64,000 bases of DNA from Narthecium ossifragum. Taxonomy: Eukaryota; Streptophyta; Magnoliopsida; Dioscoreales; Nartheciaceae. Both the position numbers and the translations under genes were made by a program. This document shows, piece after piece, positions 43,019 through 56,492 of the stretch. Below the pieces are notes generated by a model, which ran no database searches, was not told the origin of the DNA, and saw nothing but the letters and a program-made list of their open reading frames with translations. The stretch's first letter is position 1. The number at the start of each line of letters is the position of its first letter. The stretch spans positions 2,108,001-2,172,000 of the forward strand of contig OY986971.1 of NCBI GenBank assembly GCA_963920575.1, read 5' to 3'.

Positions 43019-46000
43019 TGATTACAAGCATCTTTGCAATTTACTTTACAAGCATTAGTAGGGGGGAGAGTGTAATTTTCCTTTTTGCGTGGATGATTTT
43101 TGGAGAATATGCTAAACTGGAAACTGATTATGAATATTTAGAAGGGAATTATAGTGGTTGAATTATGTGGCAAAGGTATTATTGATGTACTATGACACAG
43201 GGCTTGGGTAGGACTGCAAGAATGAACTTGACTCCTCTCTAATGTGATTATATGCATCTTGGCAGTTGAGGTTATAAGCATGACTGAGGACAATTTTATT
43301 TTTCAATTTGCCTGGGAAATTCTTGGAAGATTTGGTTAAGTAGGAGTTGTTTATAAGAATTTAGAATGAATTGGTGGCAAAGGCATAATTTTGTGTGAAT
43401 TGTAATTAGTAATATGGCGTAAAGGAATTAAGTATTGAGACCTCGGCAGCACTACAAGAATGAAGTTGACTCCTCTCTTATGTGATGATAAGGAGTTGAA
43501 GTGGTTGAATTATGTGGCAAAGGTGTTATTGATGTTTGATTGATGATTAATACTATGGCTTAAAGATATTAGACACTGGGGCTTGGGTAGTACTGCAAGA
43601 ATGAACTTGACTCCTCTCTAATGTGATTATTGGCATCTTGGCAATTGAGGTTATAAGCATGATCGAGGAGACTTTTATTGTTCTATTTGCTTGGGTAATT
43701 CTTGGAGGATTTGGTTAAATTGGGAGCTGATTATAAGAATTTAGAAGGAAATGGACACAAAGGCACAATTGTGTGCGAATCGTGGTTAGTGATATGACAT
43801 AAAGGGATTAAATATTGAGATTTGGGCAGCACTGCAAGAATGGAGTTGACTCCTATCTAATGTGATTATAGGGATCGTGGCAGTTGAGGTTTTAAGCATG
43901 AGTGGGGGTCTCTGTTTGCGTAGATGATTCTTGAAGGATTTGCTTACATGGGATTGTAAGCATTTAGAAGGCAATAGAAGTGGTTTAATTATAATGCAAA
44001 AGGCATTATTGATTTTCAAATCATGATTCTTGGGTTCAGAATTTCCTTAAGTGTACATGGAGAGGAATCTGGATTTGGATAGATTCAAGGCTTTTGACTG
44101 ACACTTGATGTATTTTGAGAAGTGTTGGGTTTGATTTTAGACCTGAATAAGAACAAAGGGACGACACGAAGATGGACTTAATGGATTATATGTCGATGAG
44201 ATGGCTAGCCTGATATGATTTTCCTATCAAAAAATTATGGACTTAATGGATTATATGTCGATGAGATGGCTAGCCTAATATGATTTTCCTATCAAAAAAT
44301 TATACCTGATTGTTTTGATAAACTAGATTAGCTAGTAAGAGGTTAATCATAGCGTAAAGAGATTAGACATTGGAACTTGGTCGGGAGGCTACCTCATATG
44401 GATTAATGATATGGTTAATCATACGAAGTTAAACTCCTCTCTAATGTGACAGGCATCTTAGCAATTGAGGTAATAAGCATGAGTTGGGAGGCTGTAATTC
44501 GCATGGATGATTGTTTGAAGTTTCAACTGGAAATTGACTATCGGAATTTAGTGGGGAATGGAAGTGGTTGAATTACGAGGCAAATGCATTATTGATGGTT
44601 GAATCAGGATATGTAGGTTCGGATTTCTATTAAGTATACTAGCAACTTAGAGGAACTTGGATTTGGATGGATATGCTAATTTAGCTTAACCCATGAACTT
44701 GATGTGATGTTTGACTGGTTCACTGTACTTATGCCTGGAGTTCTTTATCATGGCCTTTAGATGACGCTTGATGTACTTTGAGAAGTGTTGGGTTCAACTA
44801 TAAACCTGAATAGGGATAAAGGGATGACAGGAAGATTGACTTATTGGATTATAATACTATATGTTGATGGATGGATAACTTGATATGATGATCCTATCAA
44901 AAGATAATGCTTGTTTTTTTATTAAATTGATCGACTAGTAAGAGTTTTATCATATGGCAAAAAGAGATTAGATATGGAAACTTGGGTAGTACTATGAGTT
45001 TGAGGTGATGTTGGACATGTTCTCTATAGTTATGCTTGGAGTTCATTTTGAAGGTTTTTGGGTGATGCTTGATGTATTTTGAGAAGTGATGGGTTCAACT
45101 ATATACCTGAATAGGAATTAAGGGATGACACAAAGAATGACTTAGTGGATTATATGTTCATGGGATGGATGGCTTGATATGATGATCCTATCAAAAGATA
45201 GTACCTGATTGTTTTGTTCAATCAAGTAAGACATCTATCATATGGCAAAAAGAGATTAAACATTGGAACTTGGGTAGTACTACAATAATTAAGTTAACTC
45301 CTCTCTCATGTGATTATGGCATCTTAGCAACTAAGGTTATAAGCATGACTGGGAGATTGCAAGTTCTGTTCATGTGGATATGGATAATTTTTGAAGAATT
45401 TTTCTTAATTGGAAGCTAACTGTAAGAATCTCGAAGGAAATAGAAGCAGTTGAATTATGGCGCAGAGACATTATTGATGTTCAAATCATGATTATATTTA
45501 TAGCCATAGAATTTTCTTTCATATGGTTGAAATTTGGAGGAACTTGGATTTGGAATAATCTGCTATGCTTCAGTTGATGCCAATTGAGAAGTGTGGGTTC
45601 GAATATAGACTTGGATAGAAATAAAGTAATGAGGTTTGGTGTGATGTTGGACTAGCAGTGATGTGTGTTCATTTTCAAGACTTTTGGATGGCACTTGATG
45701 TAATGAGAAGTTTTGGGTTCAAATATATACATGAATAGGATTAAAGGGCCAGCACGATTATGGATGTAATGGTTTACATGTCGACGAGATGGATAGCCTG
45801 ATATGATGACCATATCAAAAGATAATACATGGTTGTTTTGGTTAAATAGATTGGGTTAGCAAGAGATTAGTCATATGGCGTAAAGAGACAAGACATAGGG
45901 GCGTGGTTGCCCTAGGTTGGACTACAAGAATGAAGTTGACTCCTCTCTAATGTGATTATAAGCACCTTAGCAATTGGGATTATAAGCATGAGTGTAGAGA

Positions 46001-49000
46001 TTCTAACTGGTCACATAATAATTCTTTGGGCATTTGTTTTAACTTGAAGCTTACTTTCAGAATCAAAAGGAGATAGAAGTGGTTGAATGATGAGGCAAAG
46101 GCATCATTGATGTCCAAAATGTCATTCTTAGGTTCAAAATTGTCTGAGTGTACTTGGAATTTTCAGGAAAATGGATTTGGATATGTCTACTACATTCTCT
46201 TAACCTATAAATTTGAGGTGATGTTGAACTAGTTCATCACAGTAATGCTTGGGGCTCATTTTCAAGGCTTTTGGATGGCAGTTGATGTATTTTGAGAGGT
46301 CTTGGGTAGAAATATATACCTAAATAGGAAAAATGGGGTGACATGAAAATTGACTTACTAGATTCCATGTCGATGAGATGCATAGCTTGATACGGTGATC
46401 ATATCATAGACTAATACCTGATTGTTTTGATTAAATAGACAGGCTTAGTAAGAGATTAGACATCAGGACGCGGTTAGTACTATAAGAATGAAGTTGACTC
46501 CTCTCTAGCGTAAAGTATAGTCATCTTAGCAATTGAGGTTATAATAAGCATGACTAGGCAGACTGTAATTTTTAGCAAAGCTTGGGGCTCGTTTTCAAGG
46601 CTTTTGGATGGCAGTTGATGTATTTTGAGAGGTCTTTGATAGAAATATATACTAGAATAGGAAAAAAGGGCGACATGAAAATTGACTTACTAGATTCCAT
46701 GTCGATGAGATGCATAGCTTGATATGGTGATCATATCAGAGGCTAATACCTGATTATTTTGATTAAATAGACAGGCTTAGTAAGAGATTAGACATCAGGA
46801 CGTGGTTAGTACTATAAGAATGAAGTTGGCTCATCTCTATTGTAAAGTATAGCCATCTTAGCAATTGAGGTTATAAGCATGACTAGGCAGACTGTAATTT
46901 TTAGCAATCTTTGGGCATTTGTTTGAACTTGAAGGAGATAGAAGTGGTTGAACAATGAGGCAAAGACATTATTGATGTTCAAAATGTCATTCTTAGGTTC
47001 AGAATTGTCTCAGTGTACTTGGAATTTTTAGGAAAATGTATTTGGATAGATCTGCTAATTTAGCTGAACCTATAAATTTGAGGTGATGTTGGACTAGTTC
47101 ATTACAGCAATGCTTGGAGCTCATTTTCATGGCTTTTGGATGGCACTTAATTGTATTTTGAGGAACTTTGGGCAGAAATATTTACATGAATAAGAATAAA
47201 GGGACAGCATGAAAATTGACTGACTAGATGCCATGTCGATGAAATGCATAGCCTGATATGGTGATTGTATTAGAACACAACACCTGATTGTTTCGATTAA
47301 CAGACATGCTTAGTAAGAGATTAATCATATGGTGTAAGGAGATTAGACATTGGGACTTGGGGGTAGTACTATAAGAGTGAAGTTGACTCCTCTTTAAATG
47401 CAAGTACAGCCTGATATGGTGATCATATTTGAACACAACACCTGTTGTTTTGATTAAACAGACAGGCTTAGTAAGAGATTATTCATATGGTGTAAGGAGA
47501 TTAGACATTGGGACTTGGGTAGTACTATAAGAGTGAAGTTGACTCCTCTGAGTCTCCTCTCTAATGCAAGTATAGGTATCTTAGCAGTTGAGGTTATAAG
47601 CATGGCTAAGGAGACATTTTTCTGTTCACATGGTTGATTCTTGGAGGATTTGAAATAACTAGAAGCTGGCTACAAGAATTTAGATGGAAATAGAAGTGGT
47701 TGACCCCTATAAGTGTGAAGTTGACTCCTCACTAATGCATATAAGTATAGGCATCTTTGCAATTCAGGTTATAAGCATGACTAGGGAGACTAATTTTTCT
47801 GCTCACATGGTTGATTCTTGGAGGATTTGAAATAAATAGAAGCTGGCTATAAGAATTTAGATGGAAATAGAAGAAGTGGTTGGATTATAAGTTGAAGGCA
47901 TTATTGATGTTCGAATCATGATTCTCTTAGGTCGCCATTTGTAAGAATTTAGAAGGAAATGGAAGTGGTTTAATTATGATTAAAAGGCATTATTGATTCT
48001 CGAATCATGATTCTCGGGTTCAGAATTTTCTTAAGCATACATGGAACTGGAGGAATATGGATTTGGATAGATATGCTGATTAGGTTAAACTTTTAATTTG
48101 AGGTGATGTTGGATTACTTCACTGGGGTCATGCATGGAGTCATTTTTCAAGGCTTTTTTGACTAACACTTGATGTATTCTGAGAAAGTGAGAAGTGCTGA
48201 GTTCGAATTTAGATCTGGATAGGAACAAAGGGACGGTACGAAGATGAACTTGATGGACTATATGTCAATGAGATGGCTAGCCTGATATGATTAGCATGTC
48301 AAAAAATAATACCTGACTGTTCTGATTAACTAGATTGGCTAGTAAGTGGTTAATCATACGGTGTAATTTATCTATTCATGTGGATGATTCTTTGAGGATT
48401 TGTTTTAACTGGAACCGAATACCAGAATTTAGTAAGAAATAGAAGTGGTTGAATGAAGAGGCAAAGGCAATATTGATGTTTGAGTCATGATATAGGTTGA
48501 GATTTCAATTAAGTATACTTGGAATTTGGAGGGATTTGGATTTGGATGGATCTGCTTATTTAGCTTAACCTATGAATTTGAGGTGATGTTGGACTGGTTC
48601 ACTGTAGTTATGCCTAGAGTTCATTTTCACAGCTTTTTGATGACGCTTGATATATTTTGAGAAGTGTTGGGTTCAAATATAAACCTGAATAGGAATAAGG
48701 GGATGACACGAAGATTGACTTTAAGTCGATTATATGTTAATGGGATGGATAGCATGATATGATGATCCTATCAAAAGATAATACATGATTGTTTTGATTA
48801 ACCTTATTGACTAGTAAAAGATTTATCATATGGCAAAAAGAGATTATACATGGAATCTTGAGTAGTGCTATGAGTTTGAGGTGATGTTGAACTGGTTCAC
48901 TGTAGTTATGCATGGAGTTTATTTTCAAGGCTTTTGGATGACGCTTGATGTATTTTGAAAAGTGTTGGGTTCAACTATAGACATGAATAGGAATAAAGTG

Positions 49001-49020
49001 ATGACACGTAGATTGACTAA

Positions 49021-49265
49021 GGGGGCGTTCGGCAGAAGGTTACGGATGGAATCCGCGGAATGGAACCGCCATGCGGGTTCCGTTCCACGCCGTCCGCTCG
49101 ATTCGAGCATACGCTGCCGTCCCTAAAATCTCGGAATCCCAAGAATGGCGCGATTCCATACTTACTAAAGCCACATGCGGCCAAACAAGGGATGAGTTGA
49201 ACGGGACGGCGCGATTCCTCGCATTCCGCCGATTCCGTGGATTCAGCCAGCAACCAAACACCCTC
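49021..49265. mobile_element. PIF/Harbinger-type MITE (245 bp)
   Basis: Starts GGGGGCGTTCGGC and ends CAAACACCCTC with imperfect inverted repeats. Internal GGAATCCGCGGAATGGAACC-type inverted segments. Target-site duplication TAA at 49018-49020 and 49266-49268. It is GC-rich against AT-rich surroundings. Confidence 0.8.
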
Positions 49266-50020
49266 TAAGTGGATTATATGTTGATGGGAGTGGATAGCTT
49301 GATACGATGATCCTATCAAAAGATAGTACCTATTGTTTTGACTTACTTGATTGACTAGTAAGATATTTATCATGCGGCGAAAATAGATTAAACATTGGAA
49401 CTTGGGTAGTACTACAAGAATGAAGTTGAATCCTATCTAATGTGATTATAGGCATCTTTGCAACTAAGGTTATAAGCATGACTACGCAGAGCGCAATTTT
49501 TCCGTTCACGTGGTATGTGGATAATTGGAAGCTTACTATAAGAATCTGTTCATGTGGTTGAATTATGAAGCAGAGACATTATTGATGTTCGAATCGTGAT
49601 TCTTTGGTACAAAATTTTCTTTAGTATGCTTGAAATTTCGAGGAACTTGGATTCAGATAAATCTTCTTACAGTTGATGTCTATTGAGAAGTGTGGGTTTC
49701 AAATATAGACTTGGATACAAATAAAGTGATGGGATGAAGATTGACCTAATGGATTACATGTCAATGAGATGGATAGCCTGATATGATGGTCCTATCAGAA
49801 GATTACCTTATTGTTTTGATTGACTAGATCGAATAGTAGGAGACTAATCATATGACGAAAATATATTTCACATCGGGACGTATTCGTATTAATGAATGAA
49901 TTTGATTCTCTTTAATTTGATCATAGGCATCTTTGCAACTAAGGTTATAAACATGAGTGGGAGACTGTAATTTTCCATTTCATGTGAATGATTCTTGGAA
50001 GGTTTGTTTGAACTGGAAGC

Positions 50021-50158
50021 TTTTTTCTTCTTCTTCTTATTAATTGAGCCCAAGGACTAGGGAAATACAATAAAGCAGACAACCACTAATAGAACACAAG
50101 ACAAAAGCAGGACTCCTATACCAGATCAGCTATGATGTTGGGCAGGGGATCCTTGTCT
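50021..50158 (-). mobile_element. Short LINE 3'-end insertion, minus strand
   Basis: Read on the minus strand it ends TTGGGCTCAATTAAT(AAG)n, the same terminus style as the other LINEs. It splits an array unit at GGAAGCT / GGGAGCT (probable short target-site duplication). Confidence 0.55.
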
Positions 50159-50640
50159 GGGAGCTGACTGCAGGAATTTAGAAGGAAATGGAAGTGGTTA
50201 TAGGCATTATTTGTAGTCTCCCCTCTAATTTGGTTGTAGACATCTTACTAATAGAGGTATAAGAGTGAAAAACTGTAATTTTTTCTATTTGCAAGGATGA
50301 TTCTTGGAGGATTTGTTGAACTTGAAGCTGGCTATAAGAATTTAGAAGGAAATAGAGGCAATTGAATTACGAGGCAAAGGGATTATTGTTGCTCTATTTA
50401 TGATTCTTTGGTTCATAATTTGGATTTTGGATAGATCTGCTATATTTGCTTAACCTCTAAATGTGAGGTGATTGGTGGACTAGCTCACTGCAGTTAACCT
50501 GGTGTGCATTTGATGTATACGGCTCTTCCTGAATGACATGATGTGTTTTGAGATATGTTGGGTTCAATATAGTCATGAAGTATATTCCTACAACAAAGTA
50601 TTCTAGTTGGAGTAGAGTATTCATTAGTAGCGCTAGAGGT

Positions 50641-51400
50641 CATTATATGGGAAATGTAACTACCCGAATTCTGAGGAGGAAAAAACCTCATCCTCTAACA
50701 TGACACGAGACGAAACACACAGACTAACAATGCTTAAACTAAAAGAAATTTCTTATTAGAAAAAGAAACTCTTACTGATAATCAAAGTAAGACAATGTTT
50801 TGGAAAAGAGAAAGCGGCTAATAAGTAACTTGGACCTCAAACTGGAATAACCTTCCTAAAAAGTCACTGAAAACATGCTTAAAGCAGAAAGAAACTATAA
50901 ACTAGTACTAAACTCTTCTCTTCTTTACTCTCATCCCCGCGCCTATGTAGAATCTTGGGTATCTGGAAAAAAAAACCATCTATCTCATGAGCATAAAGCC
51001 CAGAAGGAAACAACACATAATAAAATGATATCCAGACAAAAGTGTTTGCAAAACAAAAACTGAATTAAAGCATATCACTTGAGAAAGAGAATAATCACAC
51101 TTTATTAAACTTAAAAGCTGAACTTTTCATGCCCATAAATCACACTTAAAGGTCTTGCATGACATGAACTTTTATGCATGATATAATGAGATGCATCTTT
51201 TTGGCTCTACCACCGAGTACTATAGCGGTGTCTAGTGATAGCACATCACGTGCATTTGGGATAACTATCTTTACTCATGCTAGTATAAGGTCGAGCCTCG
51301 GCTCTTTCGGACTCAAACGCCCATGACCCACAGTTGGTCTCGACCAAACAGTGAACCCTTAGAAGTACTGATTGGGTTTGCTTGTCTGCAGGTCCTACCA
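50641..51400. other. Interval without a recognised gene
   Basis: AT-rich, then a more balanced stretch (51200-51400). It may contain the outer part of the chromovirus LTR or another repeat. Small ORFs only. Confidence 0.4.
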
Positions 51401-51808
51401 AGACTGAATTATGCGCAGAGGAGAGAAGTGGAGCAGGGGAAGAGGGAAGCAGAGAGTTGCAGAGAGGTTTAGAGATAGAGAAGATGTATTTTCTTCATTC
51501 ATGCCTCTCACTTCTACATCTTTCGAATATAAAGAACTACTTCCTCAATCAAGGATTCTGATTGAAGATCACATTGGCAACTAAATTATAAACCCAGCTA
51601 AGCTATATCTTAACTGATTATTTCCTCAAGATACCATCCTCCATGGTGGATTACTGCAGACTGACCTTCCTCCTTTGGAATATTGGGATCCTTATTGGCA
51701 GCTGTGAAATTGATCTGTGAATCTCCTTCCTTCAGCTGTAGCCATCCCCTCCTATGGTAGGTTCGGATCTCCCTTGGCTGTTGGTGCGGTGGCGCTAGAG
51801 TCCTAACA
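51401..51808 (-). repeat. Probable 3' LTR of the minus-strand chromovirus (inner end defined)
   Basis: On the minus strand, a polypurine AGAGGGTGGGAA is followed by TGTTAGGACTC, the expected LTR start (plus 51808). The outer end is uncertain. Confidence 0.55.
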
Positions 51809-51861
51809 TTCCCACCCTCTTCGAGACGAACATTGTCCGCAAGGTTCAGGTGGGGAAACTG

Positions 51862-54703
51862 TCAGTGTAATTGAGCAAAATCCACCCAAGTCGCGTCCTC
51901 CGGTAGCAGCCCAGTCCACTGAACGAGAGCCTCTTGACTGATCCGACCGTGACATTTAACCCAACGAAAATTCGTGATGAAGTTGGGTTCAATGAGCAGG
52001 ATGCCATCGTCGGTGCAGTTTGGCAAGTGAGGAATAGCACGCCCCCCGTCTCCCAGCTGGTGTTTCAATTGGGACACATGAACCACCAGGTGGATTTTGG
52101 AAGAGAAAGGCAAATCCAACCGGTAGGCGACCACGTCGACTCTTTCCAAAACTTGGAAGGGACCATAGAAGCAAGGGGTGAGCTTCTGATTAGCGCGGAC
52201 CTGGAGCGAGGACTGCCGGTACGGCTGCAATTTGAGGAAAACCCGATCGCCGACAGCGAACTCAATGTCACGCCGATGTTTGTCAACCTGAACCTTAATC
52301 CTGTTTTGGGCCAACACCAGGTTGTCGCGAAGGAGGCGCATGATCTCATCGCGCGAGCGCAACTCTTGATCAACCAATGCAACAGCGGAAGAGGACGGCT
52401 CGTAGCGATGAATTGAGGGTGGCGGACGGCCATAGACAACTTCAAACAGTGTCATTTGCGTCGCGGATTGGAAGGTGGTGTTGTACCATAATTCCGCCCA
52501 AGGCAGCCAGCGGACCCAGGACTTTGGACGTAGTCTAGTGAAACAGCAGAGGTATGTCTCCAAGCAACGATTCAGGACCTCCGACTGACCGTCCGTCTGT
52601 GGGAGGTATGTAATGCTAGTCCTCAGAGCGGACCCATGGAGCTTGAAGAAGTCTTGCCAAAAGTGGCTGATGAACACAGGATCCCGATCATACACAATAG
52701 AGCACGGGTACGCAATGAAGGCGGAAGGTGGCCGGTGCATTCGTGAGGCCAAACGGCATGACGAGGAATTTGTAATGACCGTCGTACGTTCGGAACGCCG
52801 TCTTCGCAACATCCTCGGTGGCCACGCGGATCTGGTGGTAGCCCGACTTGAATAAGGTTGCGGCATGGAGTTCGTAAAGGAGCTTGTCTATCACGGGGAT
52901 CGGGTACCGATCTTTGATAGTGATGTCGGTTAGTGCCCGATAGTCGACACAGAACCGCCAACTACTGTCCTTTTTGACCAAAAGTACTGGGGAGGAATAC
53001 GGACTGGTGCTAGGCTGGATAATGCCGCTCGCCAACATTTCTTTGACAATTCTCTCAATCTTGGATTTCTGGGCATGAGGGTAGCGGCAGGGGCGGACGT
53101 TGGTAGGACTCGACCCGGGCGCGATGCTGATACGGTGGTCAAGAGCACGAGCTGGCGGCAGTCCCTTGGGCTCGACAAAGATGCTCACATAGTCGGCCAA
53201 CAACGCGTTTAAGGCGGAGGAGAGCACCGGATCGGTGGGAAGTGGTCCACCTGAGCTGCAAGGGAAGGGAGTAGTTAGAAGGAAGAAGCCATAATCACCT
53301 GGTTGCATGAGGCACTGGAGACAGTTCAAGGAGCCAGCTACTAGAGAGGTAGAATCGCTGTGCAGCAGGTGCCCCACATCGTCCTTGGTGAACCGCATAG
53401 TCAGTTGGTCCCAATCGTGGATAACCGGGCCGAGGCTGCGCAGCCATTGGATGCCCAACACCACATCCGCACCCCCGATATCCAAGGGGTACATATTGAC
53501 GAGGAGGTCGTAGCGGTGGATCCGAAGGGTGGCCTGGCAGATGTCATGGCAAGAGAGCTTGCGGCCATCGGCAACCATGACAAGGAACGGGGGGGCTGGG
53601 GTTAGCGCACAGTGCAGCTTAGCGGCGAGGGAGCTGCGGATGAAGTTGTGGGTGCTGCCGCTGTTGATGAGGATGGAGATCGGTGATCCTGGATGCGACC
53701 AGAGACACGCATCGTCTGGGGAGCCGAACAGCCGAACAAGGCATGAATAGAGATCTCCGGGGGCACGTCCTCGTCCGGAGGAGCGGTAGGACCACTGTCA
53801 GCCACAGCCGAGTCTAGCACGGCGACATCACCGTCCCGGTCCTCAGCCTCGAGCAAAAAGATATGGAACTGCTTGCAAGAATGATCCTTGACGAATTTTT
53901 CGCCGCAGTTATAACATAACGCCTTCGCGCGGCGCTCCCTCATCTGCTCAAAACTGAGGCGCGTGAAGGGAACTTGACTAGCCGTGGAAGGTGTCGCGAG
54001 CGGAGGCCGGGCTGCAACGGGGGCACTGGGGGTAGGCAGGGGAAGCAAGCCTTTCCGTGGGGGTGTGGGAAGCAGTCCGGCGCCATCGAAGGCTCGCCCA
54101 GTTTTCAGGCGCCGCTCCTCCGCCAAGAGAGCCAGACTGATGGCATTCTGGAGAGACCGGGGAGTGAACAGTTTAACATCCAATCGGATGTCCTCCCGCA
54201 GCCGCCGATGAAGCAACCACGCAACTGAGGTTCGGACCAATCCGTAGCGCGCATCGATAGCTGTTCAAATTGACGTTGAAACTCGCGAACAGAGCCGGTT
54301 TGGCGTAAGGTGTATAAGGCTTCATGGATATTGTTGTGCGCGCGGGGGGGGCTAAACCGGGCGAAGAATCCCGTCGAAGTCCTGCCAGGTCGGAGTCGGG
54401 GTGAAGCTCTTGAACCAGCGAAACCAATGGAGGGCTTCGCCTTGCAGATTAAATGATGCAATCAGAACCTTCTCCGCGTCCGCAGTTCTATGAAACGCGA
54501 AGAACTGTTCAGCGGCGAACTCCCTGCTGGACGGATCATCCCCCATCGTTCGTGGAAAATCAACCCGAGGAAGGTGCCCATGGGGTCCACTGGGATCAAT
54601 CAATCGAGAGCTTGAACTCTCCATATTGGAAGATGAGGAGGGCGGAAGTTGGTTATGGTGGAGCTCGTAAATCGCGTCGGTGAGGGAGGAGATTGATAAG
54701 ACT
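51862..54703 (-). pseudogene. Ty3/gypsy chromovirus-type polyprotein, decayed and internally deleted
   Basis: In minus order: gag (HGHLPRVDFPRTMG, EALHWFRWFKSF), CCHC zinc knuckle CYNCGEKFVKDHSCK, protease with INSGSTHNFIRS, RT (YSSPVLLVKKDSSWRFCVDY, LVMPFGLTNAPATF), then directly the integrase core end (SIVYDRDPVFISHFW, YLPQTDGQSEVLNRCLETYL) and a chromodomain-like C-terminus (EALVQWTGLLPEDATWVDF). The catalytic RT YxDD segment, RNase H and the first part of integrase are deleted at about 52719. The protease active site has N for the catalytic D. The gag start is cut at 54703 by the next element's LTR. The element is inactive. Confidence 0.92.
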
Positions 54704-56239
54704 TGAAAAGTGCACAAATCGCCCTTATAATTTGGCTTTGTTAGTCTCCGAGCAATGCTTCACTGACTATTTTTATCCTATTTCAGGTGCAACAAACCAT
54801 AGTACGAGTTAGATTAAGATTAGAGTCAAAACGAGCTTAGTTGGGCAATTCTAGCATGAATGATCGATCATTTAAATGCACTAACTTGACAGAGAGCACC
54901 AATGCAAAGGATCAATCATGTGTGCACGACAAGAGTGACAGAGAGCAAGGTTTAAAAGGATTGATCTTTCTTCATGGAATGATCGATCATCCACAGGGCG
55001 TGATCAATAACACAAGGAAATGATCGATCATCTCCTATAGGAATGATCGATCATCTACGGGACGTAACCAGCAATTGAAGACCAAATGATCGATCATTTG
55101 TTTGCCAGTGAAGAAAATCAAAGGCCCAGATCTAATCCGGGAGAGGGATGTTTCTAGGATATAAATGGACAGTTTCTAGGGTTTGAAGGGAGTCTTCTTT
55201 ATGGGAACTTTTTAGGGAACTTTCTGGTCCTCTTCTTTCTTTTTCTTTGGAGATTTTTTTGGAGGAGATCCATGGCGGAAGAGCTTCATCAACCTTCGTC
55301 TGTGGATCAAACCCTAAAGATGAGTAACTAAACCCCTCGCCAAGGGATTCTTATAATGTAACTAGGGTTTGTACTAGGGATTTCTAAGATCTAGGGCTTG
55401 TATACCTTTTTGCATGGCTTATATGAATTGATCTTAATTTTTTTATAATTTTGGTGTTGTTTTATTGTTGGATGTTTGGATTGTTCTAATACGTGATAGA
55501 TCTAGAGCTATTATATGTTAGGGCTTGGATTGGACTCATCTAATAGGAGGATTATACTAGAACTATGGTATCTCAGAGGAACTCTTCTTCGTGATTAGGG
55601 ATTGTATAGTGCTAGAACCACCATAGAAGTGTTAGAATCACTACATTCTATTCATAATTCTCCATTTATCCTTTCTTTTTAGATTTGACCCATCAAAGTG
55701 CTAGAACCATCTTGATCTTACACCTAAATCTATATTATAGCCATTCTCTTGCGATAAATTCCTCCTAATCAGAGGATTCATTAGTGGTGATCATAACTAA
55801 TCATTAGATCACTGACTTTTAGATAATTGCTCTTGCCAACAAGGGATTCTAACCAGAACTTGTTGAGTGATAGGGAGAACTAACAATTTACCTATCAACC
55901 ATTAGGATAGCCATTCACCTATCAACCATTAAGAAAGTCATTCAATGTGATTAGTGTGCCCTAATTTTAGGAAGACCAAGTAGAACCCGTGTTACGGATT
56001 AAGAATTCCTTCGTCCCTTTTCTTGCATCTATAAATCCTTTAGTTTCAAACTAGTTTAATTCAAATTCCAAACTTTTCCTTAACTCATTAGTAGGAAATT
56101 ATACAAAGCATCTCAACTCAATCCTATTACTCTGTGGATCGTATCGGACTCACTGCTTGCTACCCTTAAAGTAGTGAGTTAGTAATTTGATTATAAATTT
56201 GTAATTTTGAGTAAACTTGTTAAGTCGTGACACTTTTCA
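54704..56239 (+). repeat. LTR of Athila-like element copy 1 (1536 bp)
   Basis: Starts TGAAAAGTGCAC and ends GACACTTTTCA, so the terminal inverted repeat is TGAAAAGTG / CACTTTTCA. GGATATAAATGG near 55157 is a likely TATA box. Five copies of TGATCGATCA lie upstream of it (54861-55096). It was inserted into the gag start of the chromovirus. Confidence 0.75.
54861..55096. repeat. Cluster of five TGATCGATCA palindromes in the LTR
   Basis: Perfect 10-bp palindromes at 54861-54870, 54980-54989, 55021-55030, 55044-55053 and 55087-55096, most extended to AATGATCGATCAT. Degenerate copies (GATCAATCATG, GTGATCAATA) lie between. They sit upstream of the putative TATA box. Confidence 0.9.
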
Positions 56240-56255
56240 AGCTCTATTAAAATTT

Positions 56256-56272
56256 TGACGCAGTTGCCGGGG
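56256..56272 (+). promoter_or_regulatory. Primer-binding site of Athila-like copy 1
   Basis: TGACGCAGTTGCCGGGG resembles the common plant Ty3/gypsy PBS TGGCGCCGTTGCCGGGG (tRNA-Asp), with changes at three positions. Confidence 0.7.
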
Positions 56273-56492
56273 ACGTAGTGTTTTGAGTTGTTTACTTAGT
56301 ATAGTTTTCTTTTGCTTGCTATATAAAAGACCAAAAATAGTTTAAGTGCTAATATTTCTATATCTTTGTGTGATCATTAGGGGGCGAACGACAAAGCATC
56401 CTTCCAAGCGGTGAAGGAGCGATCGCCAACAAACATGTCATCGAGATTGCACTGTTTGTATTTCTAAACTTTCTTAGATCTTTGTGATGTGA

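Larger units (their letters stand above)
37200..50640. repeat. Large degenerate array of a unit of roughly 0.6-0.7 kb
   Basis: Recurring landmarks in the same order: TGATTCTTGGAGGATTTG, AGAAGTGGTTGAATTA, CATTATTGATG, TTTGAGGTGATGTTGGACT, TTCATTTTCAAGGCTTTTGG, TTTTGAGAAGTGTTGGGTTC, ATGTCGATGAGATGGATAGC and GAATGAAGTTGACTCCTCTC. The last is found near 40260, 41750, 43460, 45930, 46490, 47380, 47530 and other sites. Copies are partial, shuffled and diverged, so it is an old array rather than a homogeneous satellite. The earliest copies begin near 37200; exon-like duplicates at 38340-39140 interrupt it. No open coding frame is conserved. Confidence 0.75.

Noticed and set aside
51934..54683. Plus-strand ORFs of 60-160 codons over the chromovirus
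   Set aside because: They are antisense frames of the minus-strand gag-pol remnant, which has all the recognisable motifs.
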